From: a candidate division TA06 bacterium | GTDB taxonomy: Bacteria > Edwardsbacteria > AC1 > EtOH8 | DNA: 49,264 nt | Reading direction: 5' to 3' | Assembly: GCA_016208585.1 (NCBI GenBank) | Contig: JACQXR010000089.1 | Span: 1-49,264, forward strand | Part shown: one piece after another, positions 1-8,482 of the stretch | How positions within the stretch are numbered: the stretch's first letter is position 1 | Layout: each line of letters opens with the position of its first letter | Program-made: the position numbers and the translations under genes | Notes under the pieces: model-generated | Told to the model about the DNA's origin: nothing | Seen by the model: the letters and a program-made list of their open reading frames with translations, nothing else | Databases searched by the model: none

Positions 1-605
1 ATCACCACCACTATCATCAACTCAATCAAGGTAAATCCTTTGGGGCCGGATTTTTTGATTTTCTCCTGCAGTGCATTCAATTCCTGTAGAATTTCCTGTT
101 CGGTCTTCTTTTCCTTTTTCAGCTTTGCCGCTATAGACTCTACTTCGCCCAGCATGGCATCTATCCGGCCTCTCTCTTCATCCACCTGCAATTTCACCTT
201 TTCCACCATCCCGTTGAACCGCGCGGCCAGGTGATGGCATTCGTCCCCCTTGCGGAATTTCATGGGATGCTTGGGCCAGTTGCCTTCGCAGATGTTTCGC
301 ATGCCCTGATCCAACCGGACCAACGGACCGGCGATCTTGTGGGAGATATACAGTCCCAGCCACATTATCCCGGCCAGGGTCAGAGGGATCACAATGAAAA
401 GTATCTTATGGATATCATCAAACACTTGAATGATGGAAACCCTGCCGCTGGCATATTCGGGAGAAGTAATTTTGTGCCAAATCGTTAAATAAATCGACCC
501 GCTTACTAAAACTATTCCCGAAACCACCAGAATCAGGACCCTGGCCACTATTTTATACTGTAAGTCCTTGTAGGGCAGGATATTAGACCTTCGATTAGAG
601 CCCAT
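1..605 (-). CDS. HAMP-type membrane protein running into a type IV prepilin motif (partial at window edge)
   Basis: The frame is open from an ATG at 605, preceded by GGGAGG five bases upstream, to the window edge, giving 201 residues. There are two hydrophobic segments (about residues 19-43 and 68-88) around a short extracytoplasmic loop. A HAMP-like stretch follows (about 89-140), then a charged predicted coiled coil (142-185). Residues 190-201 read GFTLIELMIVVV, the class III signal of type IV prepilins and pseudopilins, with the cleavable Gly190/Phe191 bond and Glu at +5. A prepilin leader is normally under 30 residues, so either the HAMP protein is fused to a pilin or the pilin starts internally. 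A TTG at codon 176 with AGGAAA about 11 bases upstream would give a 15-residue leader. The rest lies outside the window. Confidence 0.75.
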   Translation of the reverse strand, partial: MGSNRRSNILPYKDLQYKIVARVLILVVSGIVLVSGSIYLTIWHKITSPEYASGRVSIIQVFDDIHKILFIVIPLTLAGIMWLGLYISHKIAGPLVRLDQGMRNICEGNWPKHPMKFRKGDECHHLAARFNGMVEKVKLQVDEERGRIDAMLGEVESIAAKLKKEKKTEQEILQELNALQEKIKKSGPKGFTLIELMIVVV

Positions 606-768
606 TAGAACCTCCCTATTGCATTTTCAGCATATCTCATAATATTATTGCAAGTTTTGTGCCTGGCAAGCAAATACAATACGCCACTAAGGCACCAAGG
701 CAAAATAACTATTCACAATTCACAATTTACGATTCACGATTTGGCTTGGTATCTTAGTGTTTTCGTGA

Positions 769-813
769 CCCTTCGGCACCGCTCAGGGTAAACCCCTTCG
801 GCACGGCTCAGGG
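769..813. repeat. Pair of 20-bp direct repeats in the intergenic gap
   Basis: Positions 769-788 and 794-813 carry the same 20-mer with one mismatch (plus strand CCCTTCGGCAC[C/G]GCTCAGGG), separated by five bases. A related CCTGAGCCCTTCGG block lies near 15801. The rest of the 606-835 gap is AT-rich, with short words such as TTCACAATT repeated, and holds no credible gene. Confidence 0.7.
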
Positions 814-835
814 CAAGCTTTTTGTGGCTGAATAG

Positions 836-1555
836 TTAACGGAAAGCCTTGAACAAAAACCTCATCGCCTGCCAAAGGGTAGCAAACCCGTATTTTAAAC
901 TGCGGGCAAAGTTGATGCTGGAAGCCTCCTTGAAATACCTTACCGGAACCGAGATCTCCCCGATGCTGTATCCTTTTTGTACTGCGGCAAAAAGCATCTG
1001 GGCGTCAAAAACGAAATCATCGGAAAACTTGTTAAAATCTAGGTTCTCCAGCGCCTCCCGCCGGTAGGCCCGCATCCCGGTGTGCCACTCGGAAAGATTC
1101 TGGCCACTGACTAAATTCTGAAAAAAAGTCAGGGCCCGGTTGGAAACATACTTGTAAAGCGGCATGCCCCCGGCCAGGGCCTCGCGCCGGGAGCGGATCC
1201 TGGTGCCCAGCATCACGTCAAAATATCCGGCCGAGATCAGTTCCACGAAATATTTAATGATCTTGGGGTCATACTGATAATCCGGATGCAGCATCACTAT
1301 TATGGAAGCGCCTGCTTCCAATGCCAGCTTATAGCAGGTTTTCTGGTTTCCTCCGTAGCCGGTGTTTTTGGAATGCCGGTGGACCGTCAACCCCAGTTTT
1401 TGGGCCAGCTGCACTGTGCCGTCGCTGCTGAAATCGTCCACTAAGATCATCTGATCCACAATGCCCTTGGGGACTTCGGCAACCGTCCGCTCCAACGTCT
1501 TTTCGGCGAAATAGGCGGGAAACACCACCACCACCTTGTTTTTTATGTCAGCCAT
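836..1555 (-). CDS. Glycosyltransferase family 2, dolichyl/polyprenyl-phosphate mannose synthase type
   Basis: This 239-residue protein is a single GT-A domain. It has the nucleotide-sugar-binding Asp pair in LVDDFSSDGT (residues 40-41) and the metal-binding HPDYQYD at 90-96. Its closest family style is DPM1/GtrB-like enzymes, which move a sugar from a nucleotide donor to a polyprenyl phosphate at the inner membrane. A hydrophobic stretch near the C-terminus could hold it at the membrane, but there is no clear transmembrane helix. It follows the amrS-like gene after about 70 AT-rich bases. The acceptor and sugar cannot be told from sequence. Confidence 0.85.
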   Translation of the reverse strand: MADIKNKVVVVFPAYFAEKTLERTVAEVPKGIVDQMILVDDFSSDGTVQLAQKLGLTVHRHSKNTGYGGNQKTCYKLALEAGASIIVMLHPDYQYDPKIIKYFVELISAGYFDVMLGTRIRSRREALAGGMPLYKYVSNRALTFFQNLVSGQNLSEWHTGMRAYRREALENLDFNKFSDDFVFDAQMLFAAVQKGYSIGEISVPVRYFKEASSINFARSLKYGFATLWQAMRFLFKAFR

Positions 1556-1626
1556 TCTTACAATTTACAATTTGGGAATTTACAATTTGCATTTTGCAAT
1601 TTACGGGCAGGCCGGGAAAATTTGAT

Positions 1627-2622
1627 TCAGTCATTCAGTCCGATGATATCGGCCCGGCGTCCGCAGTTTTGGCAAGCCCCGGCCTTTATGCCTTCCAAGT
1701 TTATCCGGTAGCCTGCCCTTTTTATTAGGATATGACCGCAGCCGGGGCAGCAGGTATCCTCGGTTCCCTCTATCTGAATATTGCCGACATACACATATTT
1801 AAGCCGGGACTTGGCCAGGTCATAAAATTTTTTCAGGGTCTTCTCCGGAGTGGGCGGGGTTTCCAGATGATACCGGGGAAAGTACCGGGAAAGATGCAGG
1901 GGCATCAGCGGATCCAGTTTACAGACCCAGTCTATCAGGGCCTCCATATCCTTGGGCGAATCATTAAGCCCGGGAATCACCAGGTTGGTGAGTTCTACGT
2001 GACAGGAGCGGCGCGCGAGTTCTATTGTTTGGAGAACCGTCTTCAGGTCGCCCCGGCAAACCTTGCGGTAAAAGCCTTCATCCATCGACTTCAGGTCGAC
2101 GTTCATGGCGTCGATCTGAGGCAGCAGCTCTTTAAGCGGCTCTGGGCTGATGGTGCCGTTGGTAACCAGCGCGGTCTTAAGCCCGGCCTGCCGGGCCAGG
2201 GGGCAGACGTCCATCAGATACTCGAACCAGATCAAGGGCTCAGTATAGGTAAAAGCGATTCCCACCGATCCTTCTTTTACCGCCAGTTCCACTAATTGAT
2301 GCGGCTCCACCGCTTCGGTCGGCGTTTCCTGCTGGGATATCTCCCAGTTCTGGCAAAAACTGCAGGCCAGGTTGCAGCCGTTGGGCCCGGTGGAAAGAAT
2401 CTTCCGGTCGGGATAAAAATGATACAGCGGTTTCTTTTCTACCGGGTCCAGCGACAGCGACACCGCCCGGCCGTAGCTTTGCGCCTCCAGCCTCCCGCCG
2501 GTATTTTGTCTGACCCGGCACAGCCCGGCCTTTCCCGGATCTATCCGGCATCGATGCGGGCACAGCAGGCATTGGACCGTGCCGTTCTCCAGCTTTTGGT
2601 AATGCCGGGCTTCCACCGTCAT
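1627..2622 (-). CDS. amrS: AmmeMemoRadiSam-type radical SAM enzyme AmrS
   Basis: From the ATG at 2622 the protein has 331 residues. The [4Fe-4S]/SAM motif is CNLACSFC (Cys83, Cys87, Cys90), the CX3CX2C spacing of radical SAM enzymes. An N-terminal CLLCPHRC segment and C-terminal paired CxxC motifs (CCPGCGH and CQNCGRR) would bind further metal. The arrangement matches AmrS / pyruvate-formate-lyase-activating-like proteins, whose substrate is not well defined. The frame is open further upstream, but I start at 2622 because its ATG overlaps the TGA of the DUF177 gene (ATGA), which implies translational coupling. The partner genes amrA and amrB are not in the window. Confidence 0.85.
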   Translation of the reverse strand: MTVEARHYQKLENGTVQCLLCPHRCRIDPGKAGLCRVRQNTGGRLEAQSYGRAVSLSLDPVEKKPLYHFYPDRKILSTGPNGCNLACSFCQNWEISQQETPTEAVEPHQLVELAVKEGSVGIAFTYTEPLIWFEYLMDVCPLARQAGLKTALVTNGTISPEPLKELLPQIDAMNVDLKSMDEGFYRKVCRGDLKTVLQTIELARRSCHVELTNLVIPGLNDSPKDMEALIDWVCKLDPLMPLHLSRYFPRYHLETPPTPEKTLKKFYDLAKSRLKYVYVGNIQIEGTEDTCCPGCGHILIKRAGYRINLEGIKAGACQNCGRRADIIGLND

Positions 2623-3131
2623 TTTTCCTTTTTGAGTTTCAGAAGCTTTTCCCACCGGAGATCCGTCTGCTTCTGGGTACAGCCACACGGCCTGGCCCCC
2701 AGAGGTTTGCCGCACTGGGCGCAGAGTCCCCGGCAGTCTTCCCGGCACAGCGGTTTTACCGGCAAAGAAAGCAGCAGGGTTTCCCGCAGCTGGGGCCAGA
2801 GGTCAATCTCCTGGCCCTGGTAAAAAACCATGTCCAGCTCGTCGGGCTTCAGCTCCAGTTCTTTGATCCCTTTAATATCTTCCCGGGTCTGGGGCCGGTA
2901 GAACAGATCTATCTCCGCCTGGCCTTTGGCCTCAAAACTCTTCAGACACAGGCTGCAGTACTGCCGGACCGAATATTCCAGCAAACCGGAAACTCTTAAG
3001 GTAACGCCGCTTTTGGCCACGGTCAGCCGGCCTTTGACCGGCGAAAAATCCAACAGGTCCGAAGCCGGCTCCGTCATATTGACGTCGAACTGGTGCCGCC
3101 CGTCCTCCAACTGGCGAAGTTTGATTTTCAT
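2619..3131 (-). CDS. DUF177 (YceD-like) family protein
   Basis: This 170-residue protein has the DUF177/YceD layout: a beta-rich N-terminal half, then a Cys pair (YCSLCL), then a C-terminal cluster CREDCRGLCAQCGKPL that probably binds zinc. In most bacteria yceD sits just before rpmF (ribosomal protein L32) and is linked to 23S rRNA homeostasis. Here no rpmF follows; the next gene is amrS, joined by a four-base ATGA overlap. About 200 bases without a clear gene separate it from ackA. Confidence 0.75.
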   Translation of the reverse strand: MKIKLRQLEDGRHQFDVNMTEPASDLLDFSPVKGRLTVAKSGVTLRVSGLLEYSVRQYCSLCLKSFEAKGQAEIDLFYRPQTREDIKGIKELELKPDELDMVFYQGQEIDLWPQLRETLLLSLPVKPLCREDCRGLCAQCGKPLGARPCGCTQKQTDLRWEKLLKLKKEK

Positions 3132-3334
3132 AGAACCGCCTTAACTAAACTGCAGAATGCAGAACATCAAATGCAGAATATTGGGTTGGGCATCCTGGCG
3201 TCCTGGCATAAGGCAAGAAAGCCGTCTTTACGGGCACCGGGGGGTTCACGAATCTCATTGCCAAATTATATGATCAGCCTAATCTGCGTAAATCAGCGTC
3301 CTAATTGGTTTTCCCGCCATTGCTCCCGGGGCCA

Positions 3335-4657
3335 TCAGCCTTTCCTCTTGGCCAGCTCCCGCTGGTAGGCTTCGTCCCTCATTTTATTGACGTAGCTTGG
3401 GTCTTCAAAGGCATATTTGAACTTGGTATGAACGTCGTAACGCCCTTCGATGATGGCCACCACGTCCTCGGTAAACACTAATTCTTCGTCGGTGGGAATG
3501 ACGAACAGTTTTACCCGGGAGTCTTTGGCCGAGATCTCGAATTCGTGGTTGCGGCTCTTGGCCTTTTTATTGAGTTCCGGATCCAGCGCCATCCCCAGTT
3601 CCCCCATCCCCGAAACCGCGGCCTCCCGCAGCAGCGGGCCCATCTCACCGGCCCCGCCGGTGAAGACCACGGCGTCAAGATGCCCCAGGGCGGCATAGTA
3701 GGACCCGATGTATTTTTTCAGGCGGTAAGCCTCGATGTCAAAGGCCAGCTTGGCCCTCTCGTCCCCCGCCTTCATGGCGCCTTCTATGTCCCGGCGGTCG
3801 GTGTATTTTCCCGAGATCCCCAGCAGCCCGCTTTTTTTCAGGTACACCGATTCGATCTCCTGGGCGGTCTTGTTCTCCTTGGCGCACAGGAACGGCATCA
3901 GGCCCGGATCCACGTCTCCCGAACGGGTGCCCATCACCAGCCCTTCCATGGTGGTCAATCCCAGGCTGGTGTCGTAGGAACAGCCGTTCTTGATGGCGCT
4001 GAGGCTGACCCCGTTGCCCAGATGGCAGGTAATCAGGTTGACCTTGAAGGGGTCCTTTTTCAGCATCACTGCGGCTCGCCGGGCCACGTAGAGATGGGAG
4101 GTGCCGTGAAACCCGTAGCGGCGCACCCCGTATTTTTCATACCATTCGTAAGGCACGGGATAAATATAAGAGGTCTTGGACATGGTCTGGTGGAAGGCCG
4201 TATCCAGCACCGCCACATGGGGAACGTCGGGCATGATGGCCTGGGCGGCCTTGATGCCCAACACGTTGGGCGGGTTGTGGAGGGGAGCCAGCGAGAACAG
4301 TTCCTCAAAGGCGGCTATCACCTCGTCGTTGATCAGGGTTGATTTGGCGAAATGCTCGCCGCCGTGCACCACCCGGTGGCCCACCCCGCTGATCTGGTTG
4401 AGATCGGAGATCACCGGATGGCTCTCGTGCAACAGGGTATCCAGTATCATCTGGATGGCCACCTGATGATCGGGACAGTTCTTTTCCAGTTTCAGCGGCT
4501 CCCGGCCGGGAACTTCGTGGACGATCACCGATTCGCCCACCGTAACCCTTTCCGCCAGGCCCTTGGCCATGATCTTTTTTTTGTTCCAGTTGTAAAGCTG
4601 GTATTTGACCGAGGAACTTCCGCAGTTGAGCGAAAGAATTATGGTGTCCTTGGCCAC
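3335..4657 (-). CDS. ackA: Acetate kinase
   Basis: The 440-residue protein starts with the acetokinase signature (LSLNCGSSSVKYQLY). It contains the other ASKHA-fold blocks, including GHRVVHGGE, VAVLDTAFHQTM, YGFHGTSH and MGTRSGDVDPGL. It interconverts acetyl phosphate + ADP with acetate + ATP in the cytosol. At 440 residues it is about 40 longer than typical AckA; the extra is a charged C-terminal tail after VFTEDVVAII. A phosphotransacetylase gene is not in the window. With Por and Kor nearby, substrate-level ATP formation from acetyl-CoA is the likely role. The gene lies 176 bases after ndk and may have its own promoter. Confidence 0.95.
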   Translation of the reverse strand: MAKDTIILSLNCGSSSVKYQLYNWNKKKIMAKGLAERVTVGESVIVHEVPGREPLKLEKNCPDHQVAIQMILDTLLHESHPVISDLNQISGVGHRVVHGGEHFAKSTLINDEVIAAFEELFSLAPLHNPPNVLGIKAAQAIMPDVPHVAVLDTAFHQTMSKTSYIYPVPYEWYEKYGVRRYGFHGTSHLYVARRAAVMLKKDPFKVNLITCHLGNGVSLSAIKNGCSYDTSLGLTTMEGLVMGTRSGDVDPGLMPFLCAKENKTAQEIESVYLKKSGLLGISGKYTDRRDIEGAMKAGDERAKLAFDIEAYRLKKYIGSYYAALGHLDAVVFTGGAGEMGPLLREAAVSGMGELGMALDPELNKKAKSRNHEFEISAKDSRVKLFVIPTDEELVFTEDVVAIIEGRYDVHTKFKYAFEDPSYVNKMRDEAYQRELAKRKG

Positions 4658-4725
4658 GGTACTCCTAAAGTTTATATGGAATATTTTGGTTTTGCTGAAG
4701 ATGTGACTTCTGCAAGAGGACCATT

Positions 4726-4799
4726 ACCACGGAAACACGCCCGTTCAAAAAGAAAGGGAAACTTCATCCGTGCCTTCGGCAATTCAGCGTTTCCGTGGT
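4726..4799. repeat. Inverted repeat in the ndk-ackA gap
   Basis: Arms ACCACGGAAACACGC (4726-4740) and GCGTTTCCGTGGT (4787-4799) are near-perfect reverse complements around 46 bases. A relative with the same ACCACGGAA core frames 37719-37819, and a degenerate half-site appears near 8370. This looks like a dispersed intergenic element rather than a simple terminator, since no T-run follows either arm. Confidence 0.7.
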
Positions 4800-4833
4800 T
4801 GGTTCTTTAGGGATAGTTATTGGATCGATAGGG

Positions 4834-5325
4834 CTAGCGTTTGACGAACGGCAGGCGGTAGATCTTTTTCAACCCGTGCCGGATCCGGGAAACAGCCGGG
4901 GGCTTGAAGAAATACCCCACCTCCCGGGCCGCGTTCTCCGGGGTATCCGAGGCGTGCACGCAGTTCTGCCTTGTGTCGGTGGCATAATCGTGGCGGATGC
5001 TGCCGAAGGCCGCCTCCTTGGGATTGGTCTTGCCCACTAACTGCCGCAGCGACTCAATGGCGTTCTCCCGTTCCAGCACGCACAGCACCAGGCGCCCGCT
5101 GGTCATGAATTTGCACAGCGGTTGATAGAAAGGTTTTTTCTTGTGCATGACGTAGAAACCCCGGGCCTGGCGCTCCGTCAGGCGGGTCATCTTCATGGCC
5201 AGGATGTCAAAACCGTCCAGCTCTATCCGGTGAAGTATCTCGCCGATCAAACCGCGGCGCACCGTATCCGGCTTGATTATCAGCAAGGTCCGTTGGAGAT
5301 TGTGCCGATGATTATGCCCCGTCAT
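4834..5325 (-). CDS. ndk: Nucleoside diphosphate kinase
   Basis: Starting at the ATG at 5325 the protein has 163 residues. RTLLIIKPDTVRRG (residues 12-25) and the active-site block NCVHASD, with the phosphorylated His at residue 124, identify NDP kinase, which moves the gamma phosphate of ATP onto other nucleoside diphosphates. The length is slightly above the usual 140-150 because of a basic C-terminal tail. The frame is open further upstream, but that part overlaps the oxidoreductase gamma gene; the ATGA overlap at 5322-5325 with the korC stop fixes the start and shows coupling to the kor operon. Confidence 0.95.
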   Translation of the reverse strand: MTGHNHRHNLQRTLLIIKPDTVRRGLIGEILHRIELDGFDILAMKMTRLTERQARGFYVMHKKKPFYQPLCKFMTSGRLVLCVLERENAIESLRQLVGKTNPKEAAFGSIRHDYATDTRQNCVHASDTPENAAREVGYFFKPPAVSRIRHGLKKIYRLPFVKR

Positions 5326-5864
5326 TTTTTGGCTTCCCGGGCCAGACGGTAGCCGATCTCCAGCGCCTTCTTGTTCTTCTCCTCGGTGCCCTTGGGAACC
5401 CGGGACAAAAGGGACTTTTCCAAAGATTCCTTGGACACCACCCCGGTCAGCTCGGCGATGGCTCCCAGGGCGATGACATTGGCCACCATCTCGATGCCCA
5501 CCTCTTCCCGGGCCTTTTGGGTCAGGGGCAGGCAGTAGGCATTCTTGAAATCGCATTCCTTGACGTAGAAGGAATCGATGATGGCGATGGCGTCGGGTTT
5601 AAGGTCCTTGCTGTATGACTCCCAGGCCTCCTGGGTCATGGCCAGTAGGATGTCAATGGCGGTGGCCTTGGGGAAATATATTTCCTGGTTGGAGATGATG
5701 ACCTCGGCCTTGCTGGCCCCGCCCCGGGCTTCCGGGCCGTAGCTTTGGGACTGGATGACCTTCCTGCCGTCATAGACCCCGGCCGCTTCGGCCAGAATAA
5801 TGCCGGCGGTGATCATCCCCTGCCCGCCGGAACCGGACAGCCTGATCTCGTATCTTTCTTTCAT
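5322..5864 (-). CDS. korC: 2-oxoacid:ferredoxin oxidoreductase, gamma subunit
   Basis: The 180-residue protein begins MKERYEIRLSGSGGQG; the GSGGQG loop at residues 11-16 is typical of the gamma domain of 2-oxoglutarate/2-ketoacid:ferredoxin oxidoreductases. QSYGPEARGGASKAEVI is the conserved CoA-side block. I prefer the ATG at 5864, which has CGAGGATA just upstream, over one at 5891. It is the last Kor subunit and overlaps ndk. A gap of about 160 bases separates it from korB. With KorA and KorB it would form acyl-CoA from a 2-oxoacid and CoA while reducing ferredoxin. Confidence 0.92.
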   Translation of the reverse strand: MKERYEIRLSGSGGQGMITAGIILAEAAGVYDGRKVIQSQSYGPEARGGASKAEVIISNQEIYFPKATAIDILLAMTQEAWESYSKDLKPDAIAIIDSFYVKECDFKNAYCLPLTQKAREEVGIEMVANVIALGAIAELTGVVSKESLEKSLLSRVPKGTEEKNKKALEIGYRLAREAKK

Positions 5865-6024
5865 CTTATATCCTCGGTTGGGGCAATTCACGCGTCCGAC
5901 GCAGTTCGCAACAGCGCACGTAGTAGGATGAATTGCCCTTATTGGTTTACTGTTGGGGCACGATGCATCGTGCCCTTGCTATCTGACCCCTGTCATCAGT
6001 TCCCTATTATCTGATCCCAGTTCC

Positions 6025-6846
6025 CTACCTGCCTTGCGCCTTGTTGATGATCTGCTGGTAGACCTCGGTATAGGGCTGGGCTTCGCCGTCGTAAAAGATC
6101 CCGGTGATTATCTTGTTCTCGGATTCCTGGGGCGAAAGCTTTTCGGCCGCCTTGAGGTTGATGGTGTTGGCCTTCTGGGCCTGCAGCATCTTGACCGCGT
6201 TGCCCTCCTTGTTGAGCCGCCCGTACAGGGTGGGACAGGGACTGAGGGCCTCCACCAGGGCAAATCCCTTCTTGGTCAGGGCCTTCTCTATCATCTTGTC
6301 TAATTCCACCGCGTTGAACACCGTGCCCCGGGCCGCGAACACCGCTCCGGCCGCGGTGGCCAGGGCGCAGGCGTCGAAATCCCGCTCGGCGCAGCCGTAG
6401 GGGGCGGTGGAGGCTTTTTTGCCGATGGGGGTGGTGGGCGAATACTGGCCCCCGGTCATGCCGTAGATATTGTTGTTCATCAGGATCACCGTCAGCTCGA
6501 TGTTGCGGCGGGCGGCGTGGATGAAGTGGTTGCCGCCGATGGCTAGCGCATCGCCGTCCCCGGTGACCACTATCACATGCAGCTTGGGGTTGTGCAGTTT
6601 GACCCCGGTGGCAAAGGCGATGGCCCGGCCGTGGGCGGTGTGCAGGCTGTTGAAGTCAACGTAGACCGGCATCCGCGAGGAGCAGCCGATGCCCGAGATC
6701 ATGGCCATCTCATCCCGGTTCAGGCCCAGCCGCTCCACCGCCCGGATGATGGCCCCCTGAACTATGCCGTGGCCGCAGCCCGGGCACCAGACGTTGGGGA
6801 ACTTCTTGCCGGGCCGGAGCATTTCGTAAGCCGGATGGATTTTCAT
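6025..6846 (-). CDS. korB: 2-oxoacid:ferredoxin oxidoreductase, beta (TPP-binding) subunit
   Basis: The 273-residue protein has the beta-subunit hallmarks: CPGCGHG at residues 21-27, TGDGDALAIGG starting at 95 and NNNIYGMTGGQ at 124-134. Together the last two form the thiamine diphosphate/Mg site. HTAHGRAIAFATG is also conserved. It carries the TPP chemistry that decarboxylates the 2-oxoacid (most likely 2-oxoglutarate, judged by subunit style rather than by proven residues). It starts three bases after the korA stop. A non-oxoglutarate substrate (branched or aryl 2-oxoacid) cannot be excluded. Confidence 0.93.
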   Translation of the reverse strand: MKIHPAYEMLRPGKKFPNVWCPGCGHGIVQGAIIRAVERLGLNRDEMAMISGIGCSSRMPVYVDFNSLHTAHGRAIAFATGVKLHNPKLHVIVVTGDGDALAIGGNHFIHAARRNIELTVILMNNNIYGMTGGQYSPTTPIGKKASTAPYGCAERDFDACALATAAGAVFAARGTVFNAVELDKMIEKALTKKGFALVEALSPCPTLYGRLNKEGNAVKMLQAQKANTINLKAAEKLSPQESENKIITGIFYDGEAQPYTEVYQQIINKAQGR

Positions 6847-6849
6847 TTC

Positions 6850-7980
6850 TTAAGCCTCCTCTACCGCCTGCAATATCTGGGCCGGGGTTATCATCTCGCC
6901 GTCGTAGCGCAGCGCCGGCGCCACCGGGGTGTTGGATTTATTTACCCGCTCCACTTCGTAGACCAGCTGGCCCTGGCTGATTTCGGCCACCAGCATGGTT
7001 TTGCATTTTTTTAAGACATCGGTCACTATCTGATCCGGGAAGGGCCAGACAGTGGTGGGACGCAGCAGCCCTACTTTGATCCCCTTGGCCCGGGCCTGGC
7101 GCACCGCCTGCTGGGAGCTGCGAGCCGCCGCCCCGTAGGAGAAGATCACGGTCTCGGCGTCGTCCAGAAATTCCTCCTCCACCTCGGTCAACTCCGGCAG
7201 GTGCTGGGCGATCTTGTCCCTCAGCCGGTCCATCTTCCACTGGATCTCGTCCAGCCGGGCGGTGGGAAAGCCGTGCTTGTCGTGGGTCAGCCCGGTGATG
7301 TTGAAACGGTAGCCGCTGCCCATGGCGGCATAGGGCCCGCCCACGCTGGAGCCGTCGGCGTAATGCTGGTAATCCCTGGGGTCCGCCTTGGGTCGGGGAT
7401 GGTTGTATATTTCCAATTCGCCGGGCTTGGGCACTTCCATCTTCTCCCGCATGTGGCCGATGAATTCGTCCAAAAGAAGGATCACCGGCATCCGGAATTT
7501 TTCGGCCAGGTTAAAGGCCTTGACGGTCAGCTTGAATGATTCTTCTATGGACGAGGGGCATAACGCGATGGTGGGATGGTCGCCGTGGGTGCCCCAGCGG
7601 GTCTGCATCACGTCGGCCTGGGCCCCCTTGGTGGGCAGCCCGGTGGATGGCCCGGCCCGCTGGACGTTGACGATGACGCAGGGTATCTCGGCCATGCAGC
7701 CGTAACCCAAAAGCTCCATCATCAGCGAGAAGCCCGGCCCCGAGGTGGAGGTCATGGTCTTGGCCCCGGCCGCGGCCGCGCCCAGAATGGCCCCCATGCT
7801 GGCGATCTCATCCTCCATCTGAATGAATTTTCCGCCCACCTGAGGCAGCCTCAGGGCCAGCACTTCGGCGACTTCGGTGGAGGGGGTAATGGGATAGCCC
7901 CCGAAAAAGTCGCAACCGGCGTAAATCGCGCCCTCGGCGCAGGCTTCGTTGCCCTGCCAGAGTTTTACCTGCTTGCTCAT
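6850..7980 (-). CDS. korA: 2-oxoacid:ferredoxin oxidoreductase, alpha subunit
   Basis: The 376-residue protein carries GGYPITPSTEVAE near residue 27, the alpha-subunit signature. It continues with the pyrimidine-binding domain (TSTSGPGFSLMMELLGYG) and the C-terminal domain ending in the VGLLRPTTVWPFP block. The ATG at 7980 overlaps the TGA of the ferredoxin subunit gene (ATGA). A longer open frame to 8115 only re-reads the ferredoxin gene. It partners KorB and KorC in the cytosolic complex. The DABC subunit order is the common one in anaerobes. Confidence 0.93.
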   Translation of the reverse strand: MSKQVKLWQGNEACAEGAIYAGCDFFGGYPITPSTEVAEVLALRLPQVGGKFIQMEDEIASMGAILGAAAAGAKTMTSTSGPGFSLMMELLGYGCMAEIPCVIVNVQRAGPSTGLPTKGAQADVMQTRWGTHGDHPTIALCPSSIEESFKLTVKAFNLAEKFRMPVILLLDEFIGHMREKMEVPKPGELEIYNHPRPKADPRDYQHYADGSSVGGPYAAMGSGYRFNITGLTHDKHGFPTARLDEIQWKMDRLRDKIAQHLPELTEVEEEFLDDAETVIFSYGAAARSSQQAVRQARAKGIKVGLLRPTTVWPFPDQIVTDVLKKCKTMLVAEISQGQLVYEVERVNKSNTPVAPALRYDGEMITPAQILQAVEEA

Positions 7981-8240
7981 TTTTTTCTCTCCTGACACAC
8001 AAAAATAGCCAGGTCCGGGCAGCGCAGCTGGCATTGCCCGCACATTATACAGTCCTGGGGACGGGCCACCGCGGGCTTGCGATCCCCGCTCATCTCCAGC
8101 ACCTGCTTGGGGCAAAAGGTCACGCAGATCTCACAGGATTTGCACCAGGGCTTGTAAACGTAGACCGGAAGGTCGTAGCCCTTTTTGAAATCCTGCTCTA
8201 TGGTCTGCCTGGCCTCCTCCACCGTGGTTGTCTTGGCCAT
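7977..8240 (-). CDS. korD: 2-oxoacid:ferredoxin oxidoreductase, delta (2x[4Fe-4S]) subunit
   Basis: This 87-residue protein is a bacterial-type ferredoxin with two clusters: CKSCEICVTFCP (Cys33, 36, 39 and 43) and CIMCGQCQLRCP. It is the first gene of the kor operon and would pass electrons from the TPP subunit to free ferredoxin. It couples to korA by an ATGA overlap. The 242 bases upstream (8241-8482) hold no credible gene. Confidence 0.93.
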   Translation of the reverse strand: MAKTTTVEEARQTIEQDFKKGYDLPVYVYKPWCKSCEICVTFCPKQVLEMSGDRKPAVARPQDCIMCGQCQLRCPDLAIFVCQERKK

Positions 8241-8482
8241 AAAGCCTCCGAATGTATATTAATAATTATCGTTTACAGAGGGACTCTGCCACAAAGACAC
8301 TAATGCACAAACACAATTAACGAAGAATAACAATTACTAATCAGAGCGGATAATAGTAGACTTTTTCCCACCGAAACACGCTAAATACGCTAATTATATT
8401 GGATTTAAAAGAAACCGGAATGTCTACTAATATACGCTCCCATTAGTAACGATTTACGAATATTGCCCTTGGTGGCGAAAAA

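Noticed and set aside
3132-3334. Possible small genes between ackA and the DUF177 gene
   Set aside because: Only plus-strand fragments without start signals or recognisable sequence are seen.
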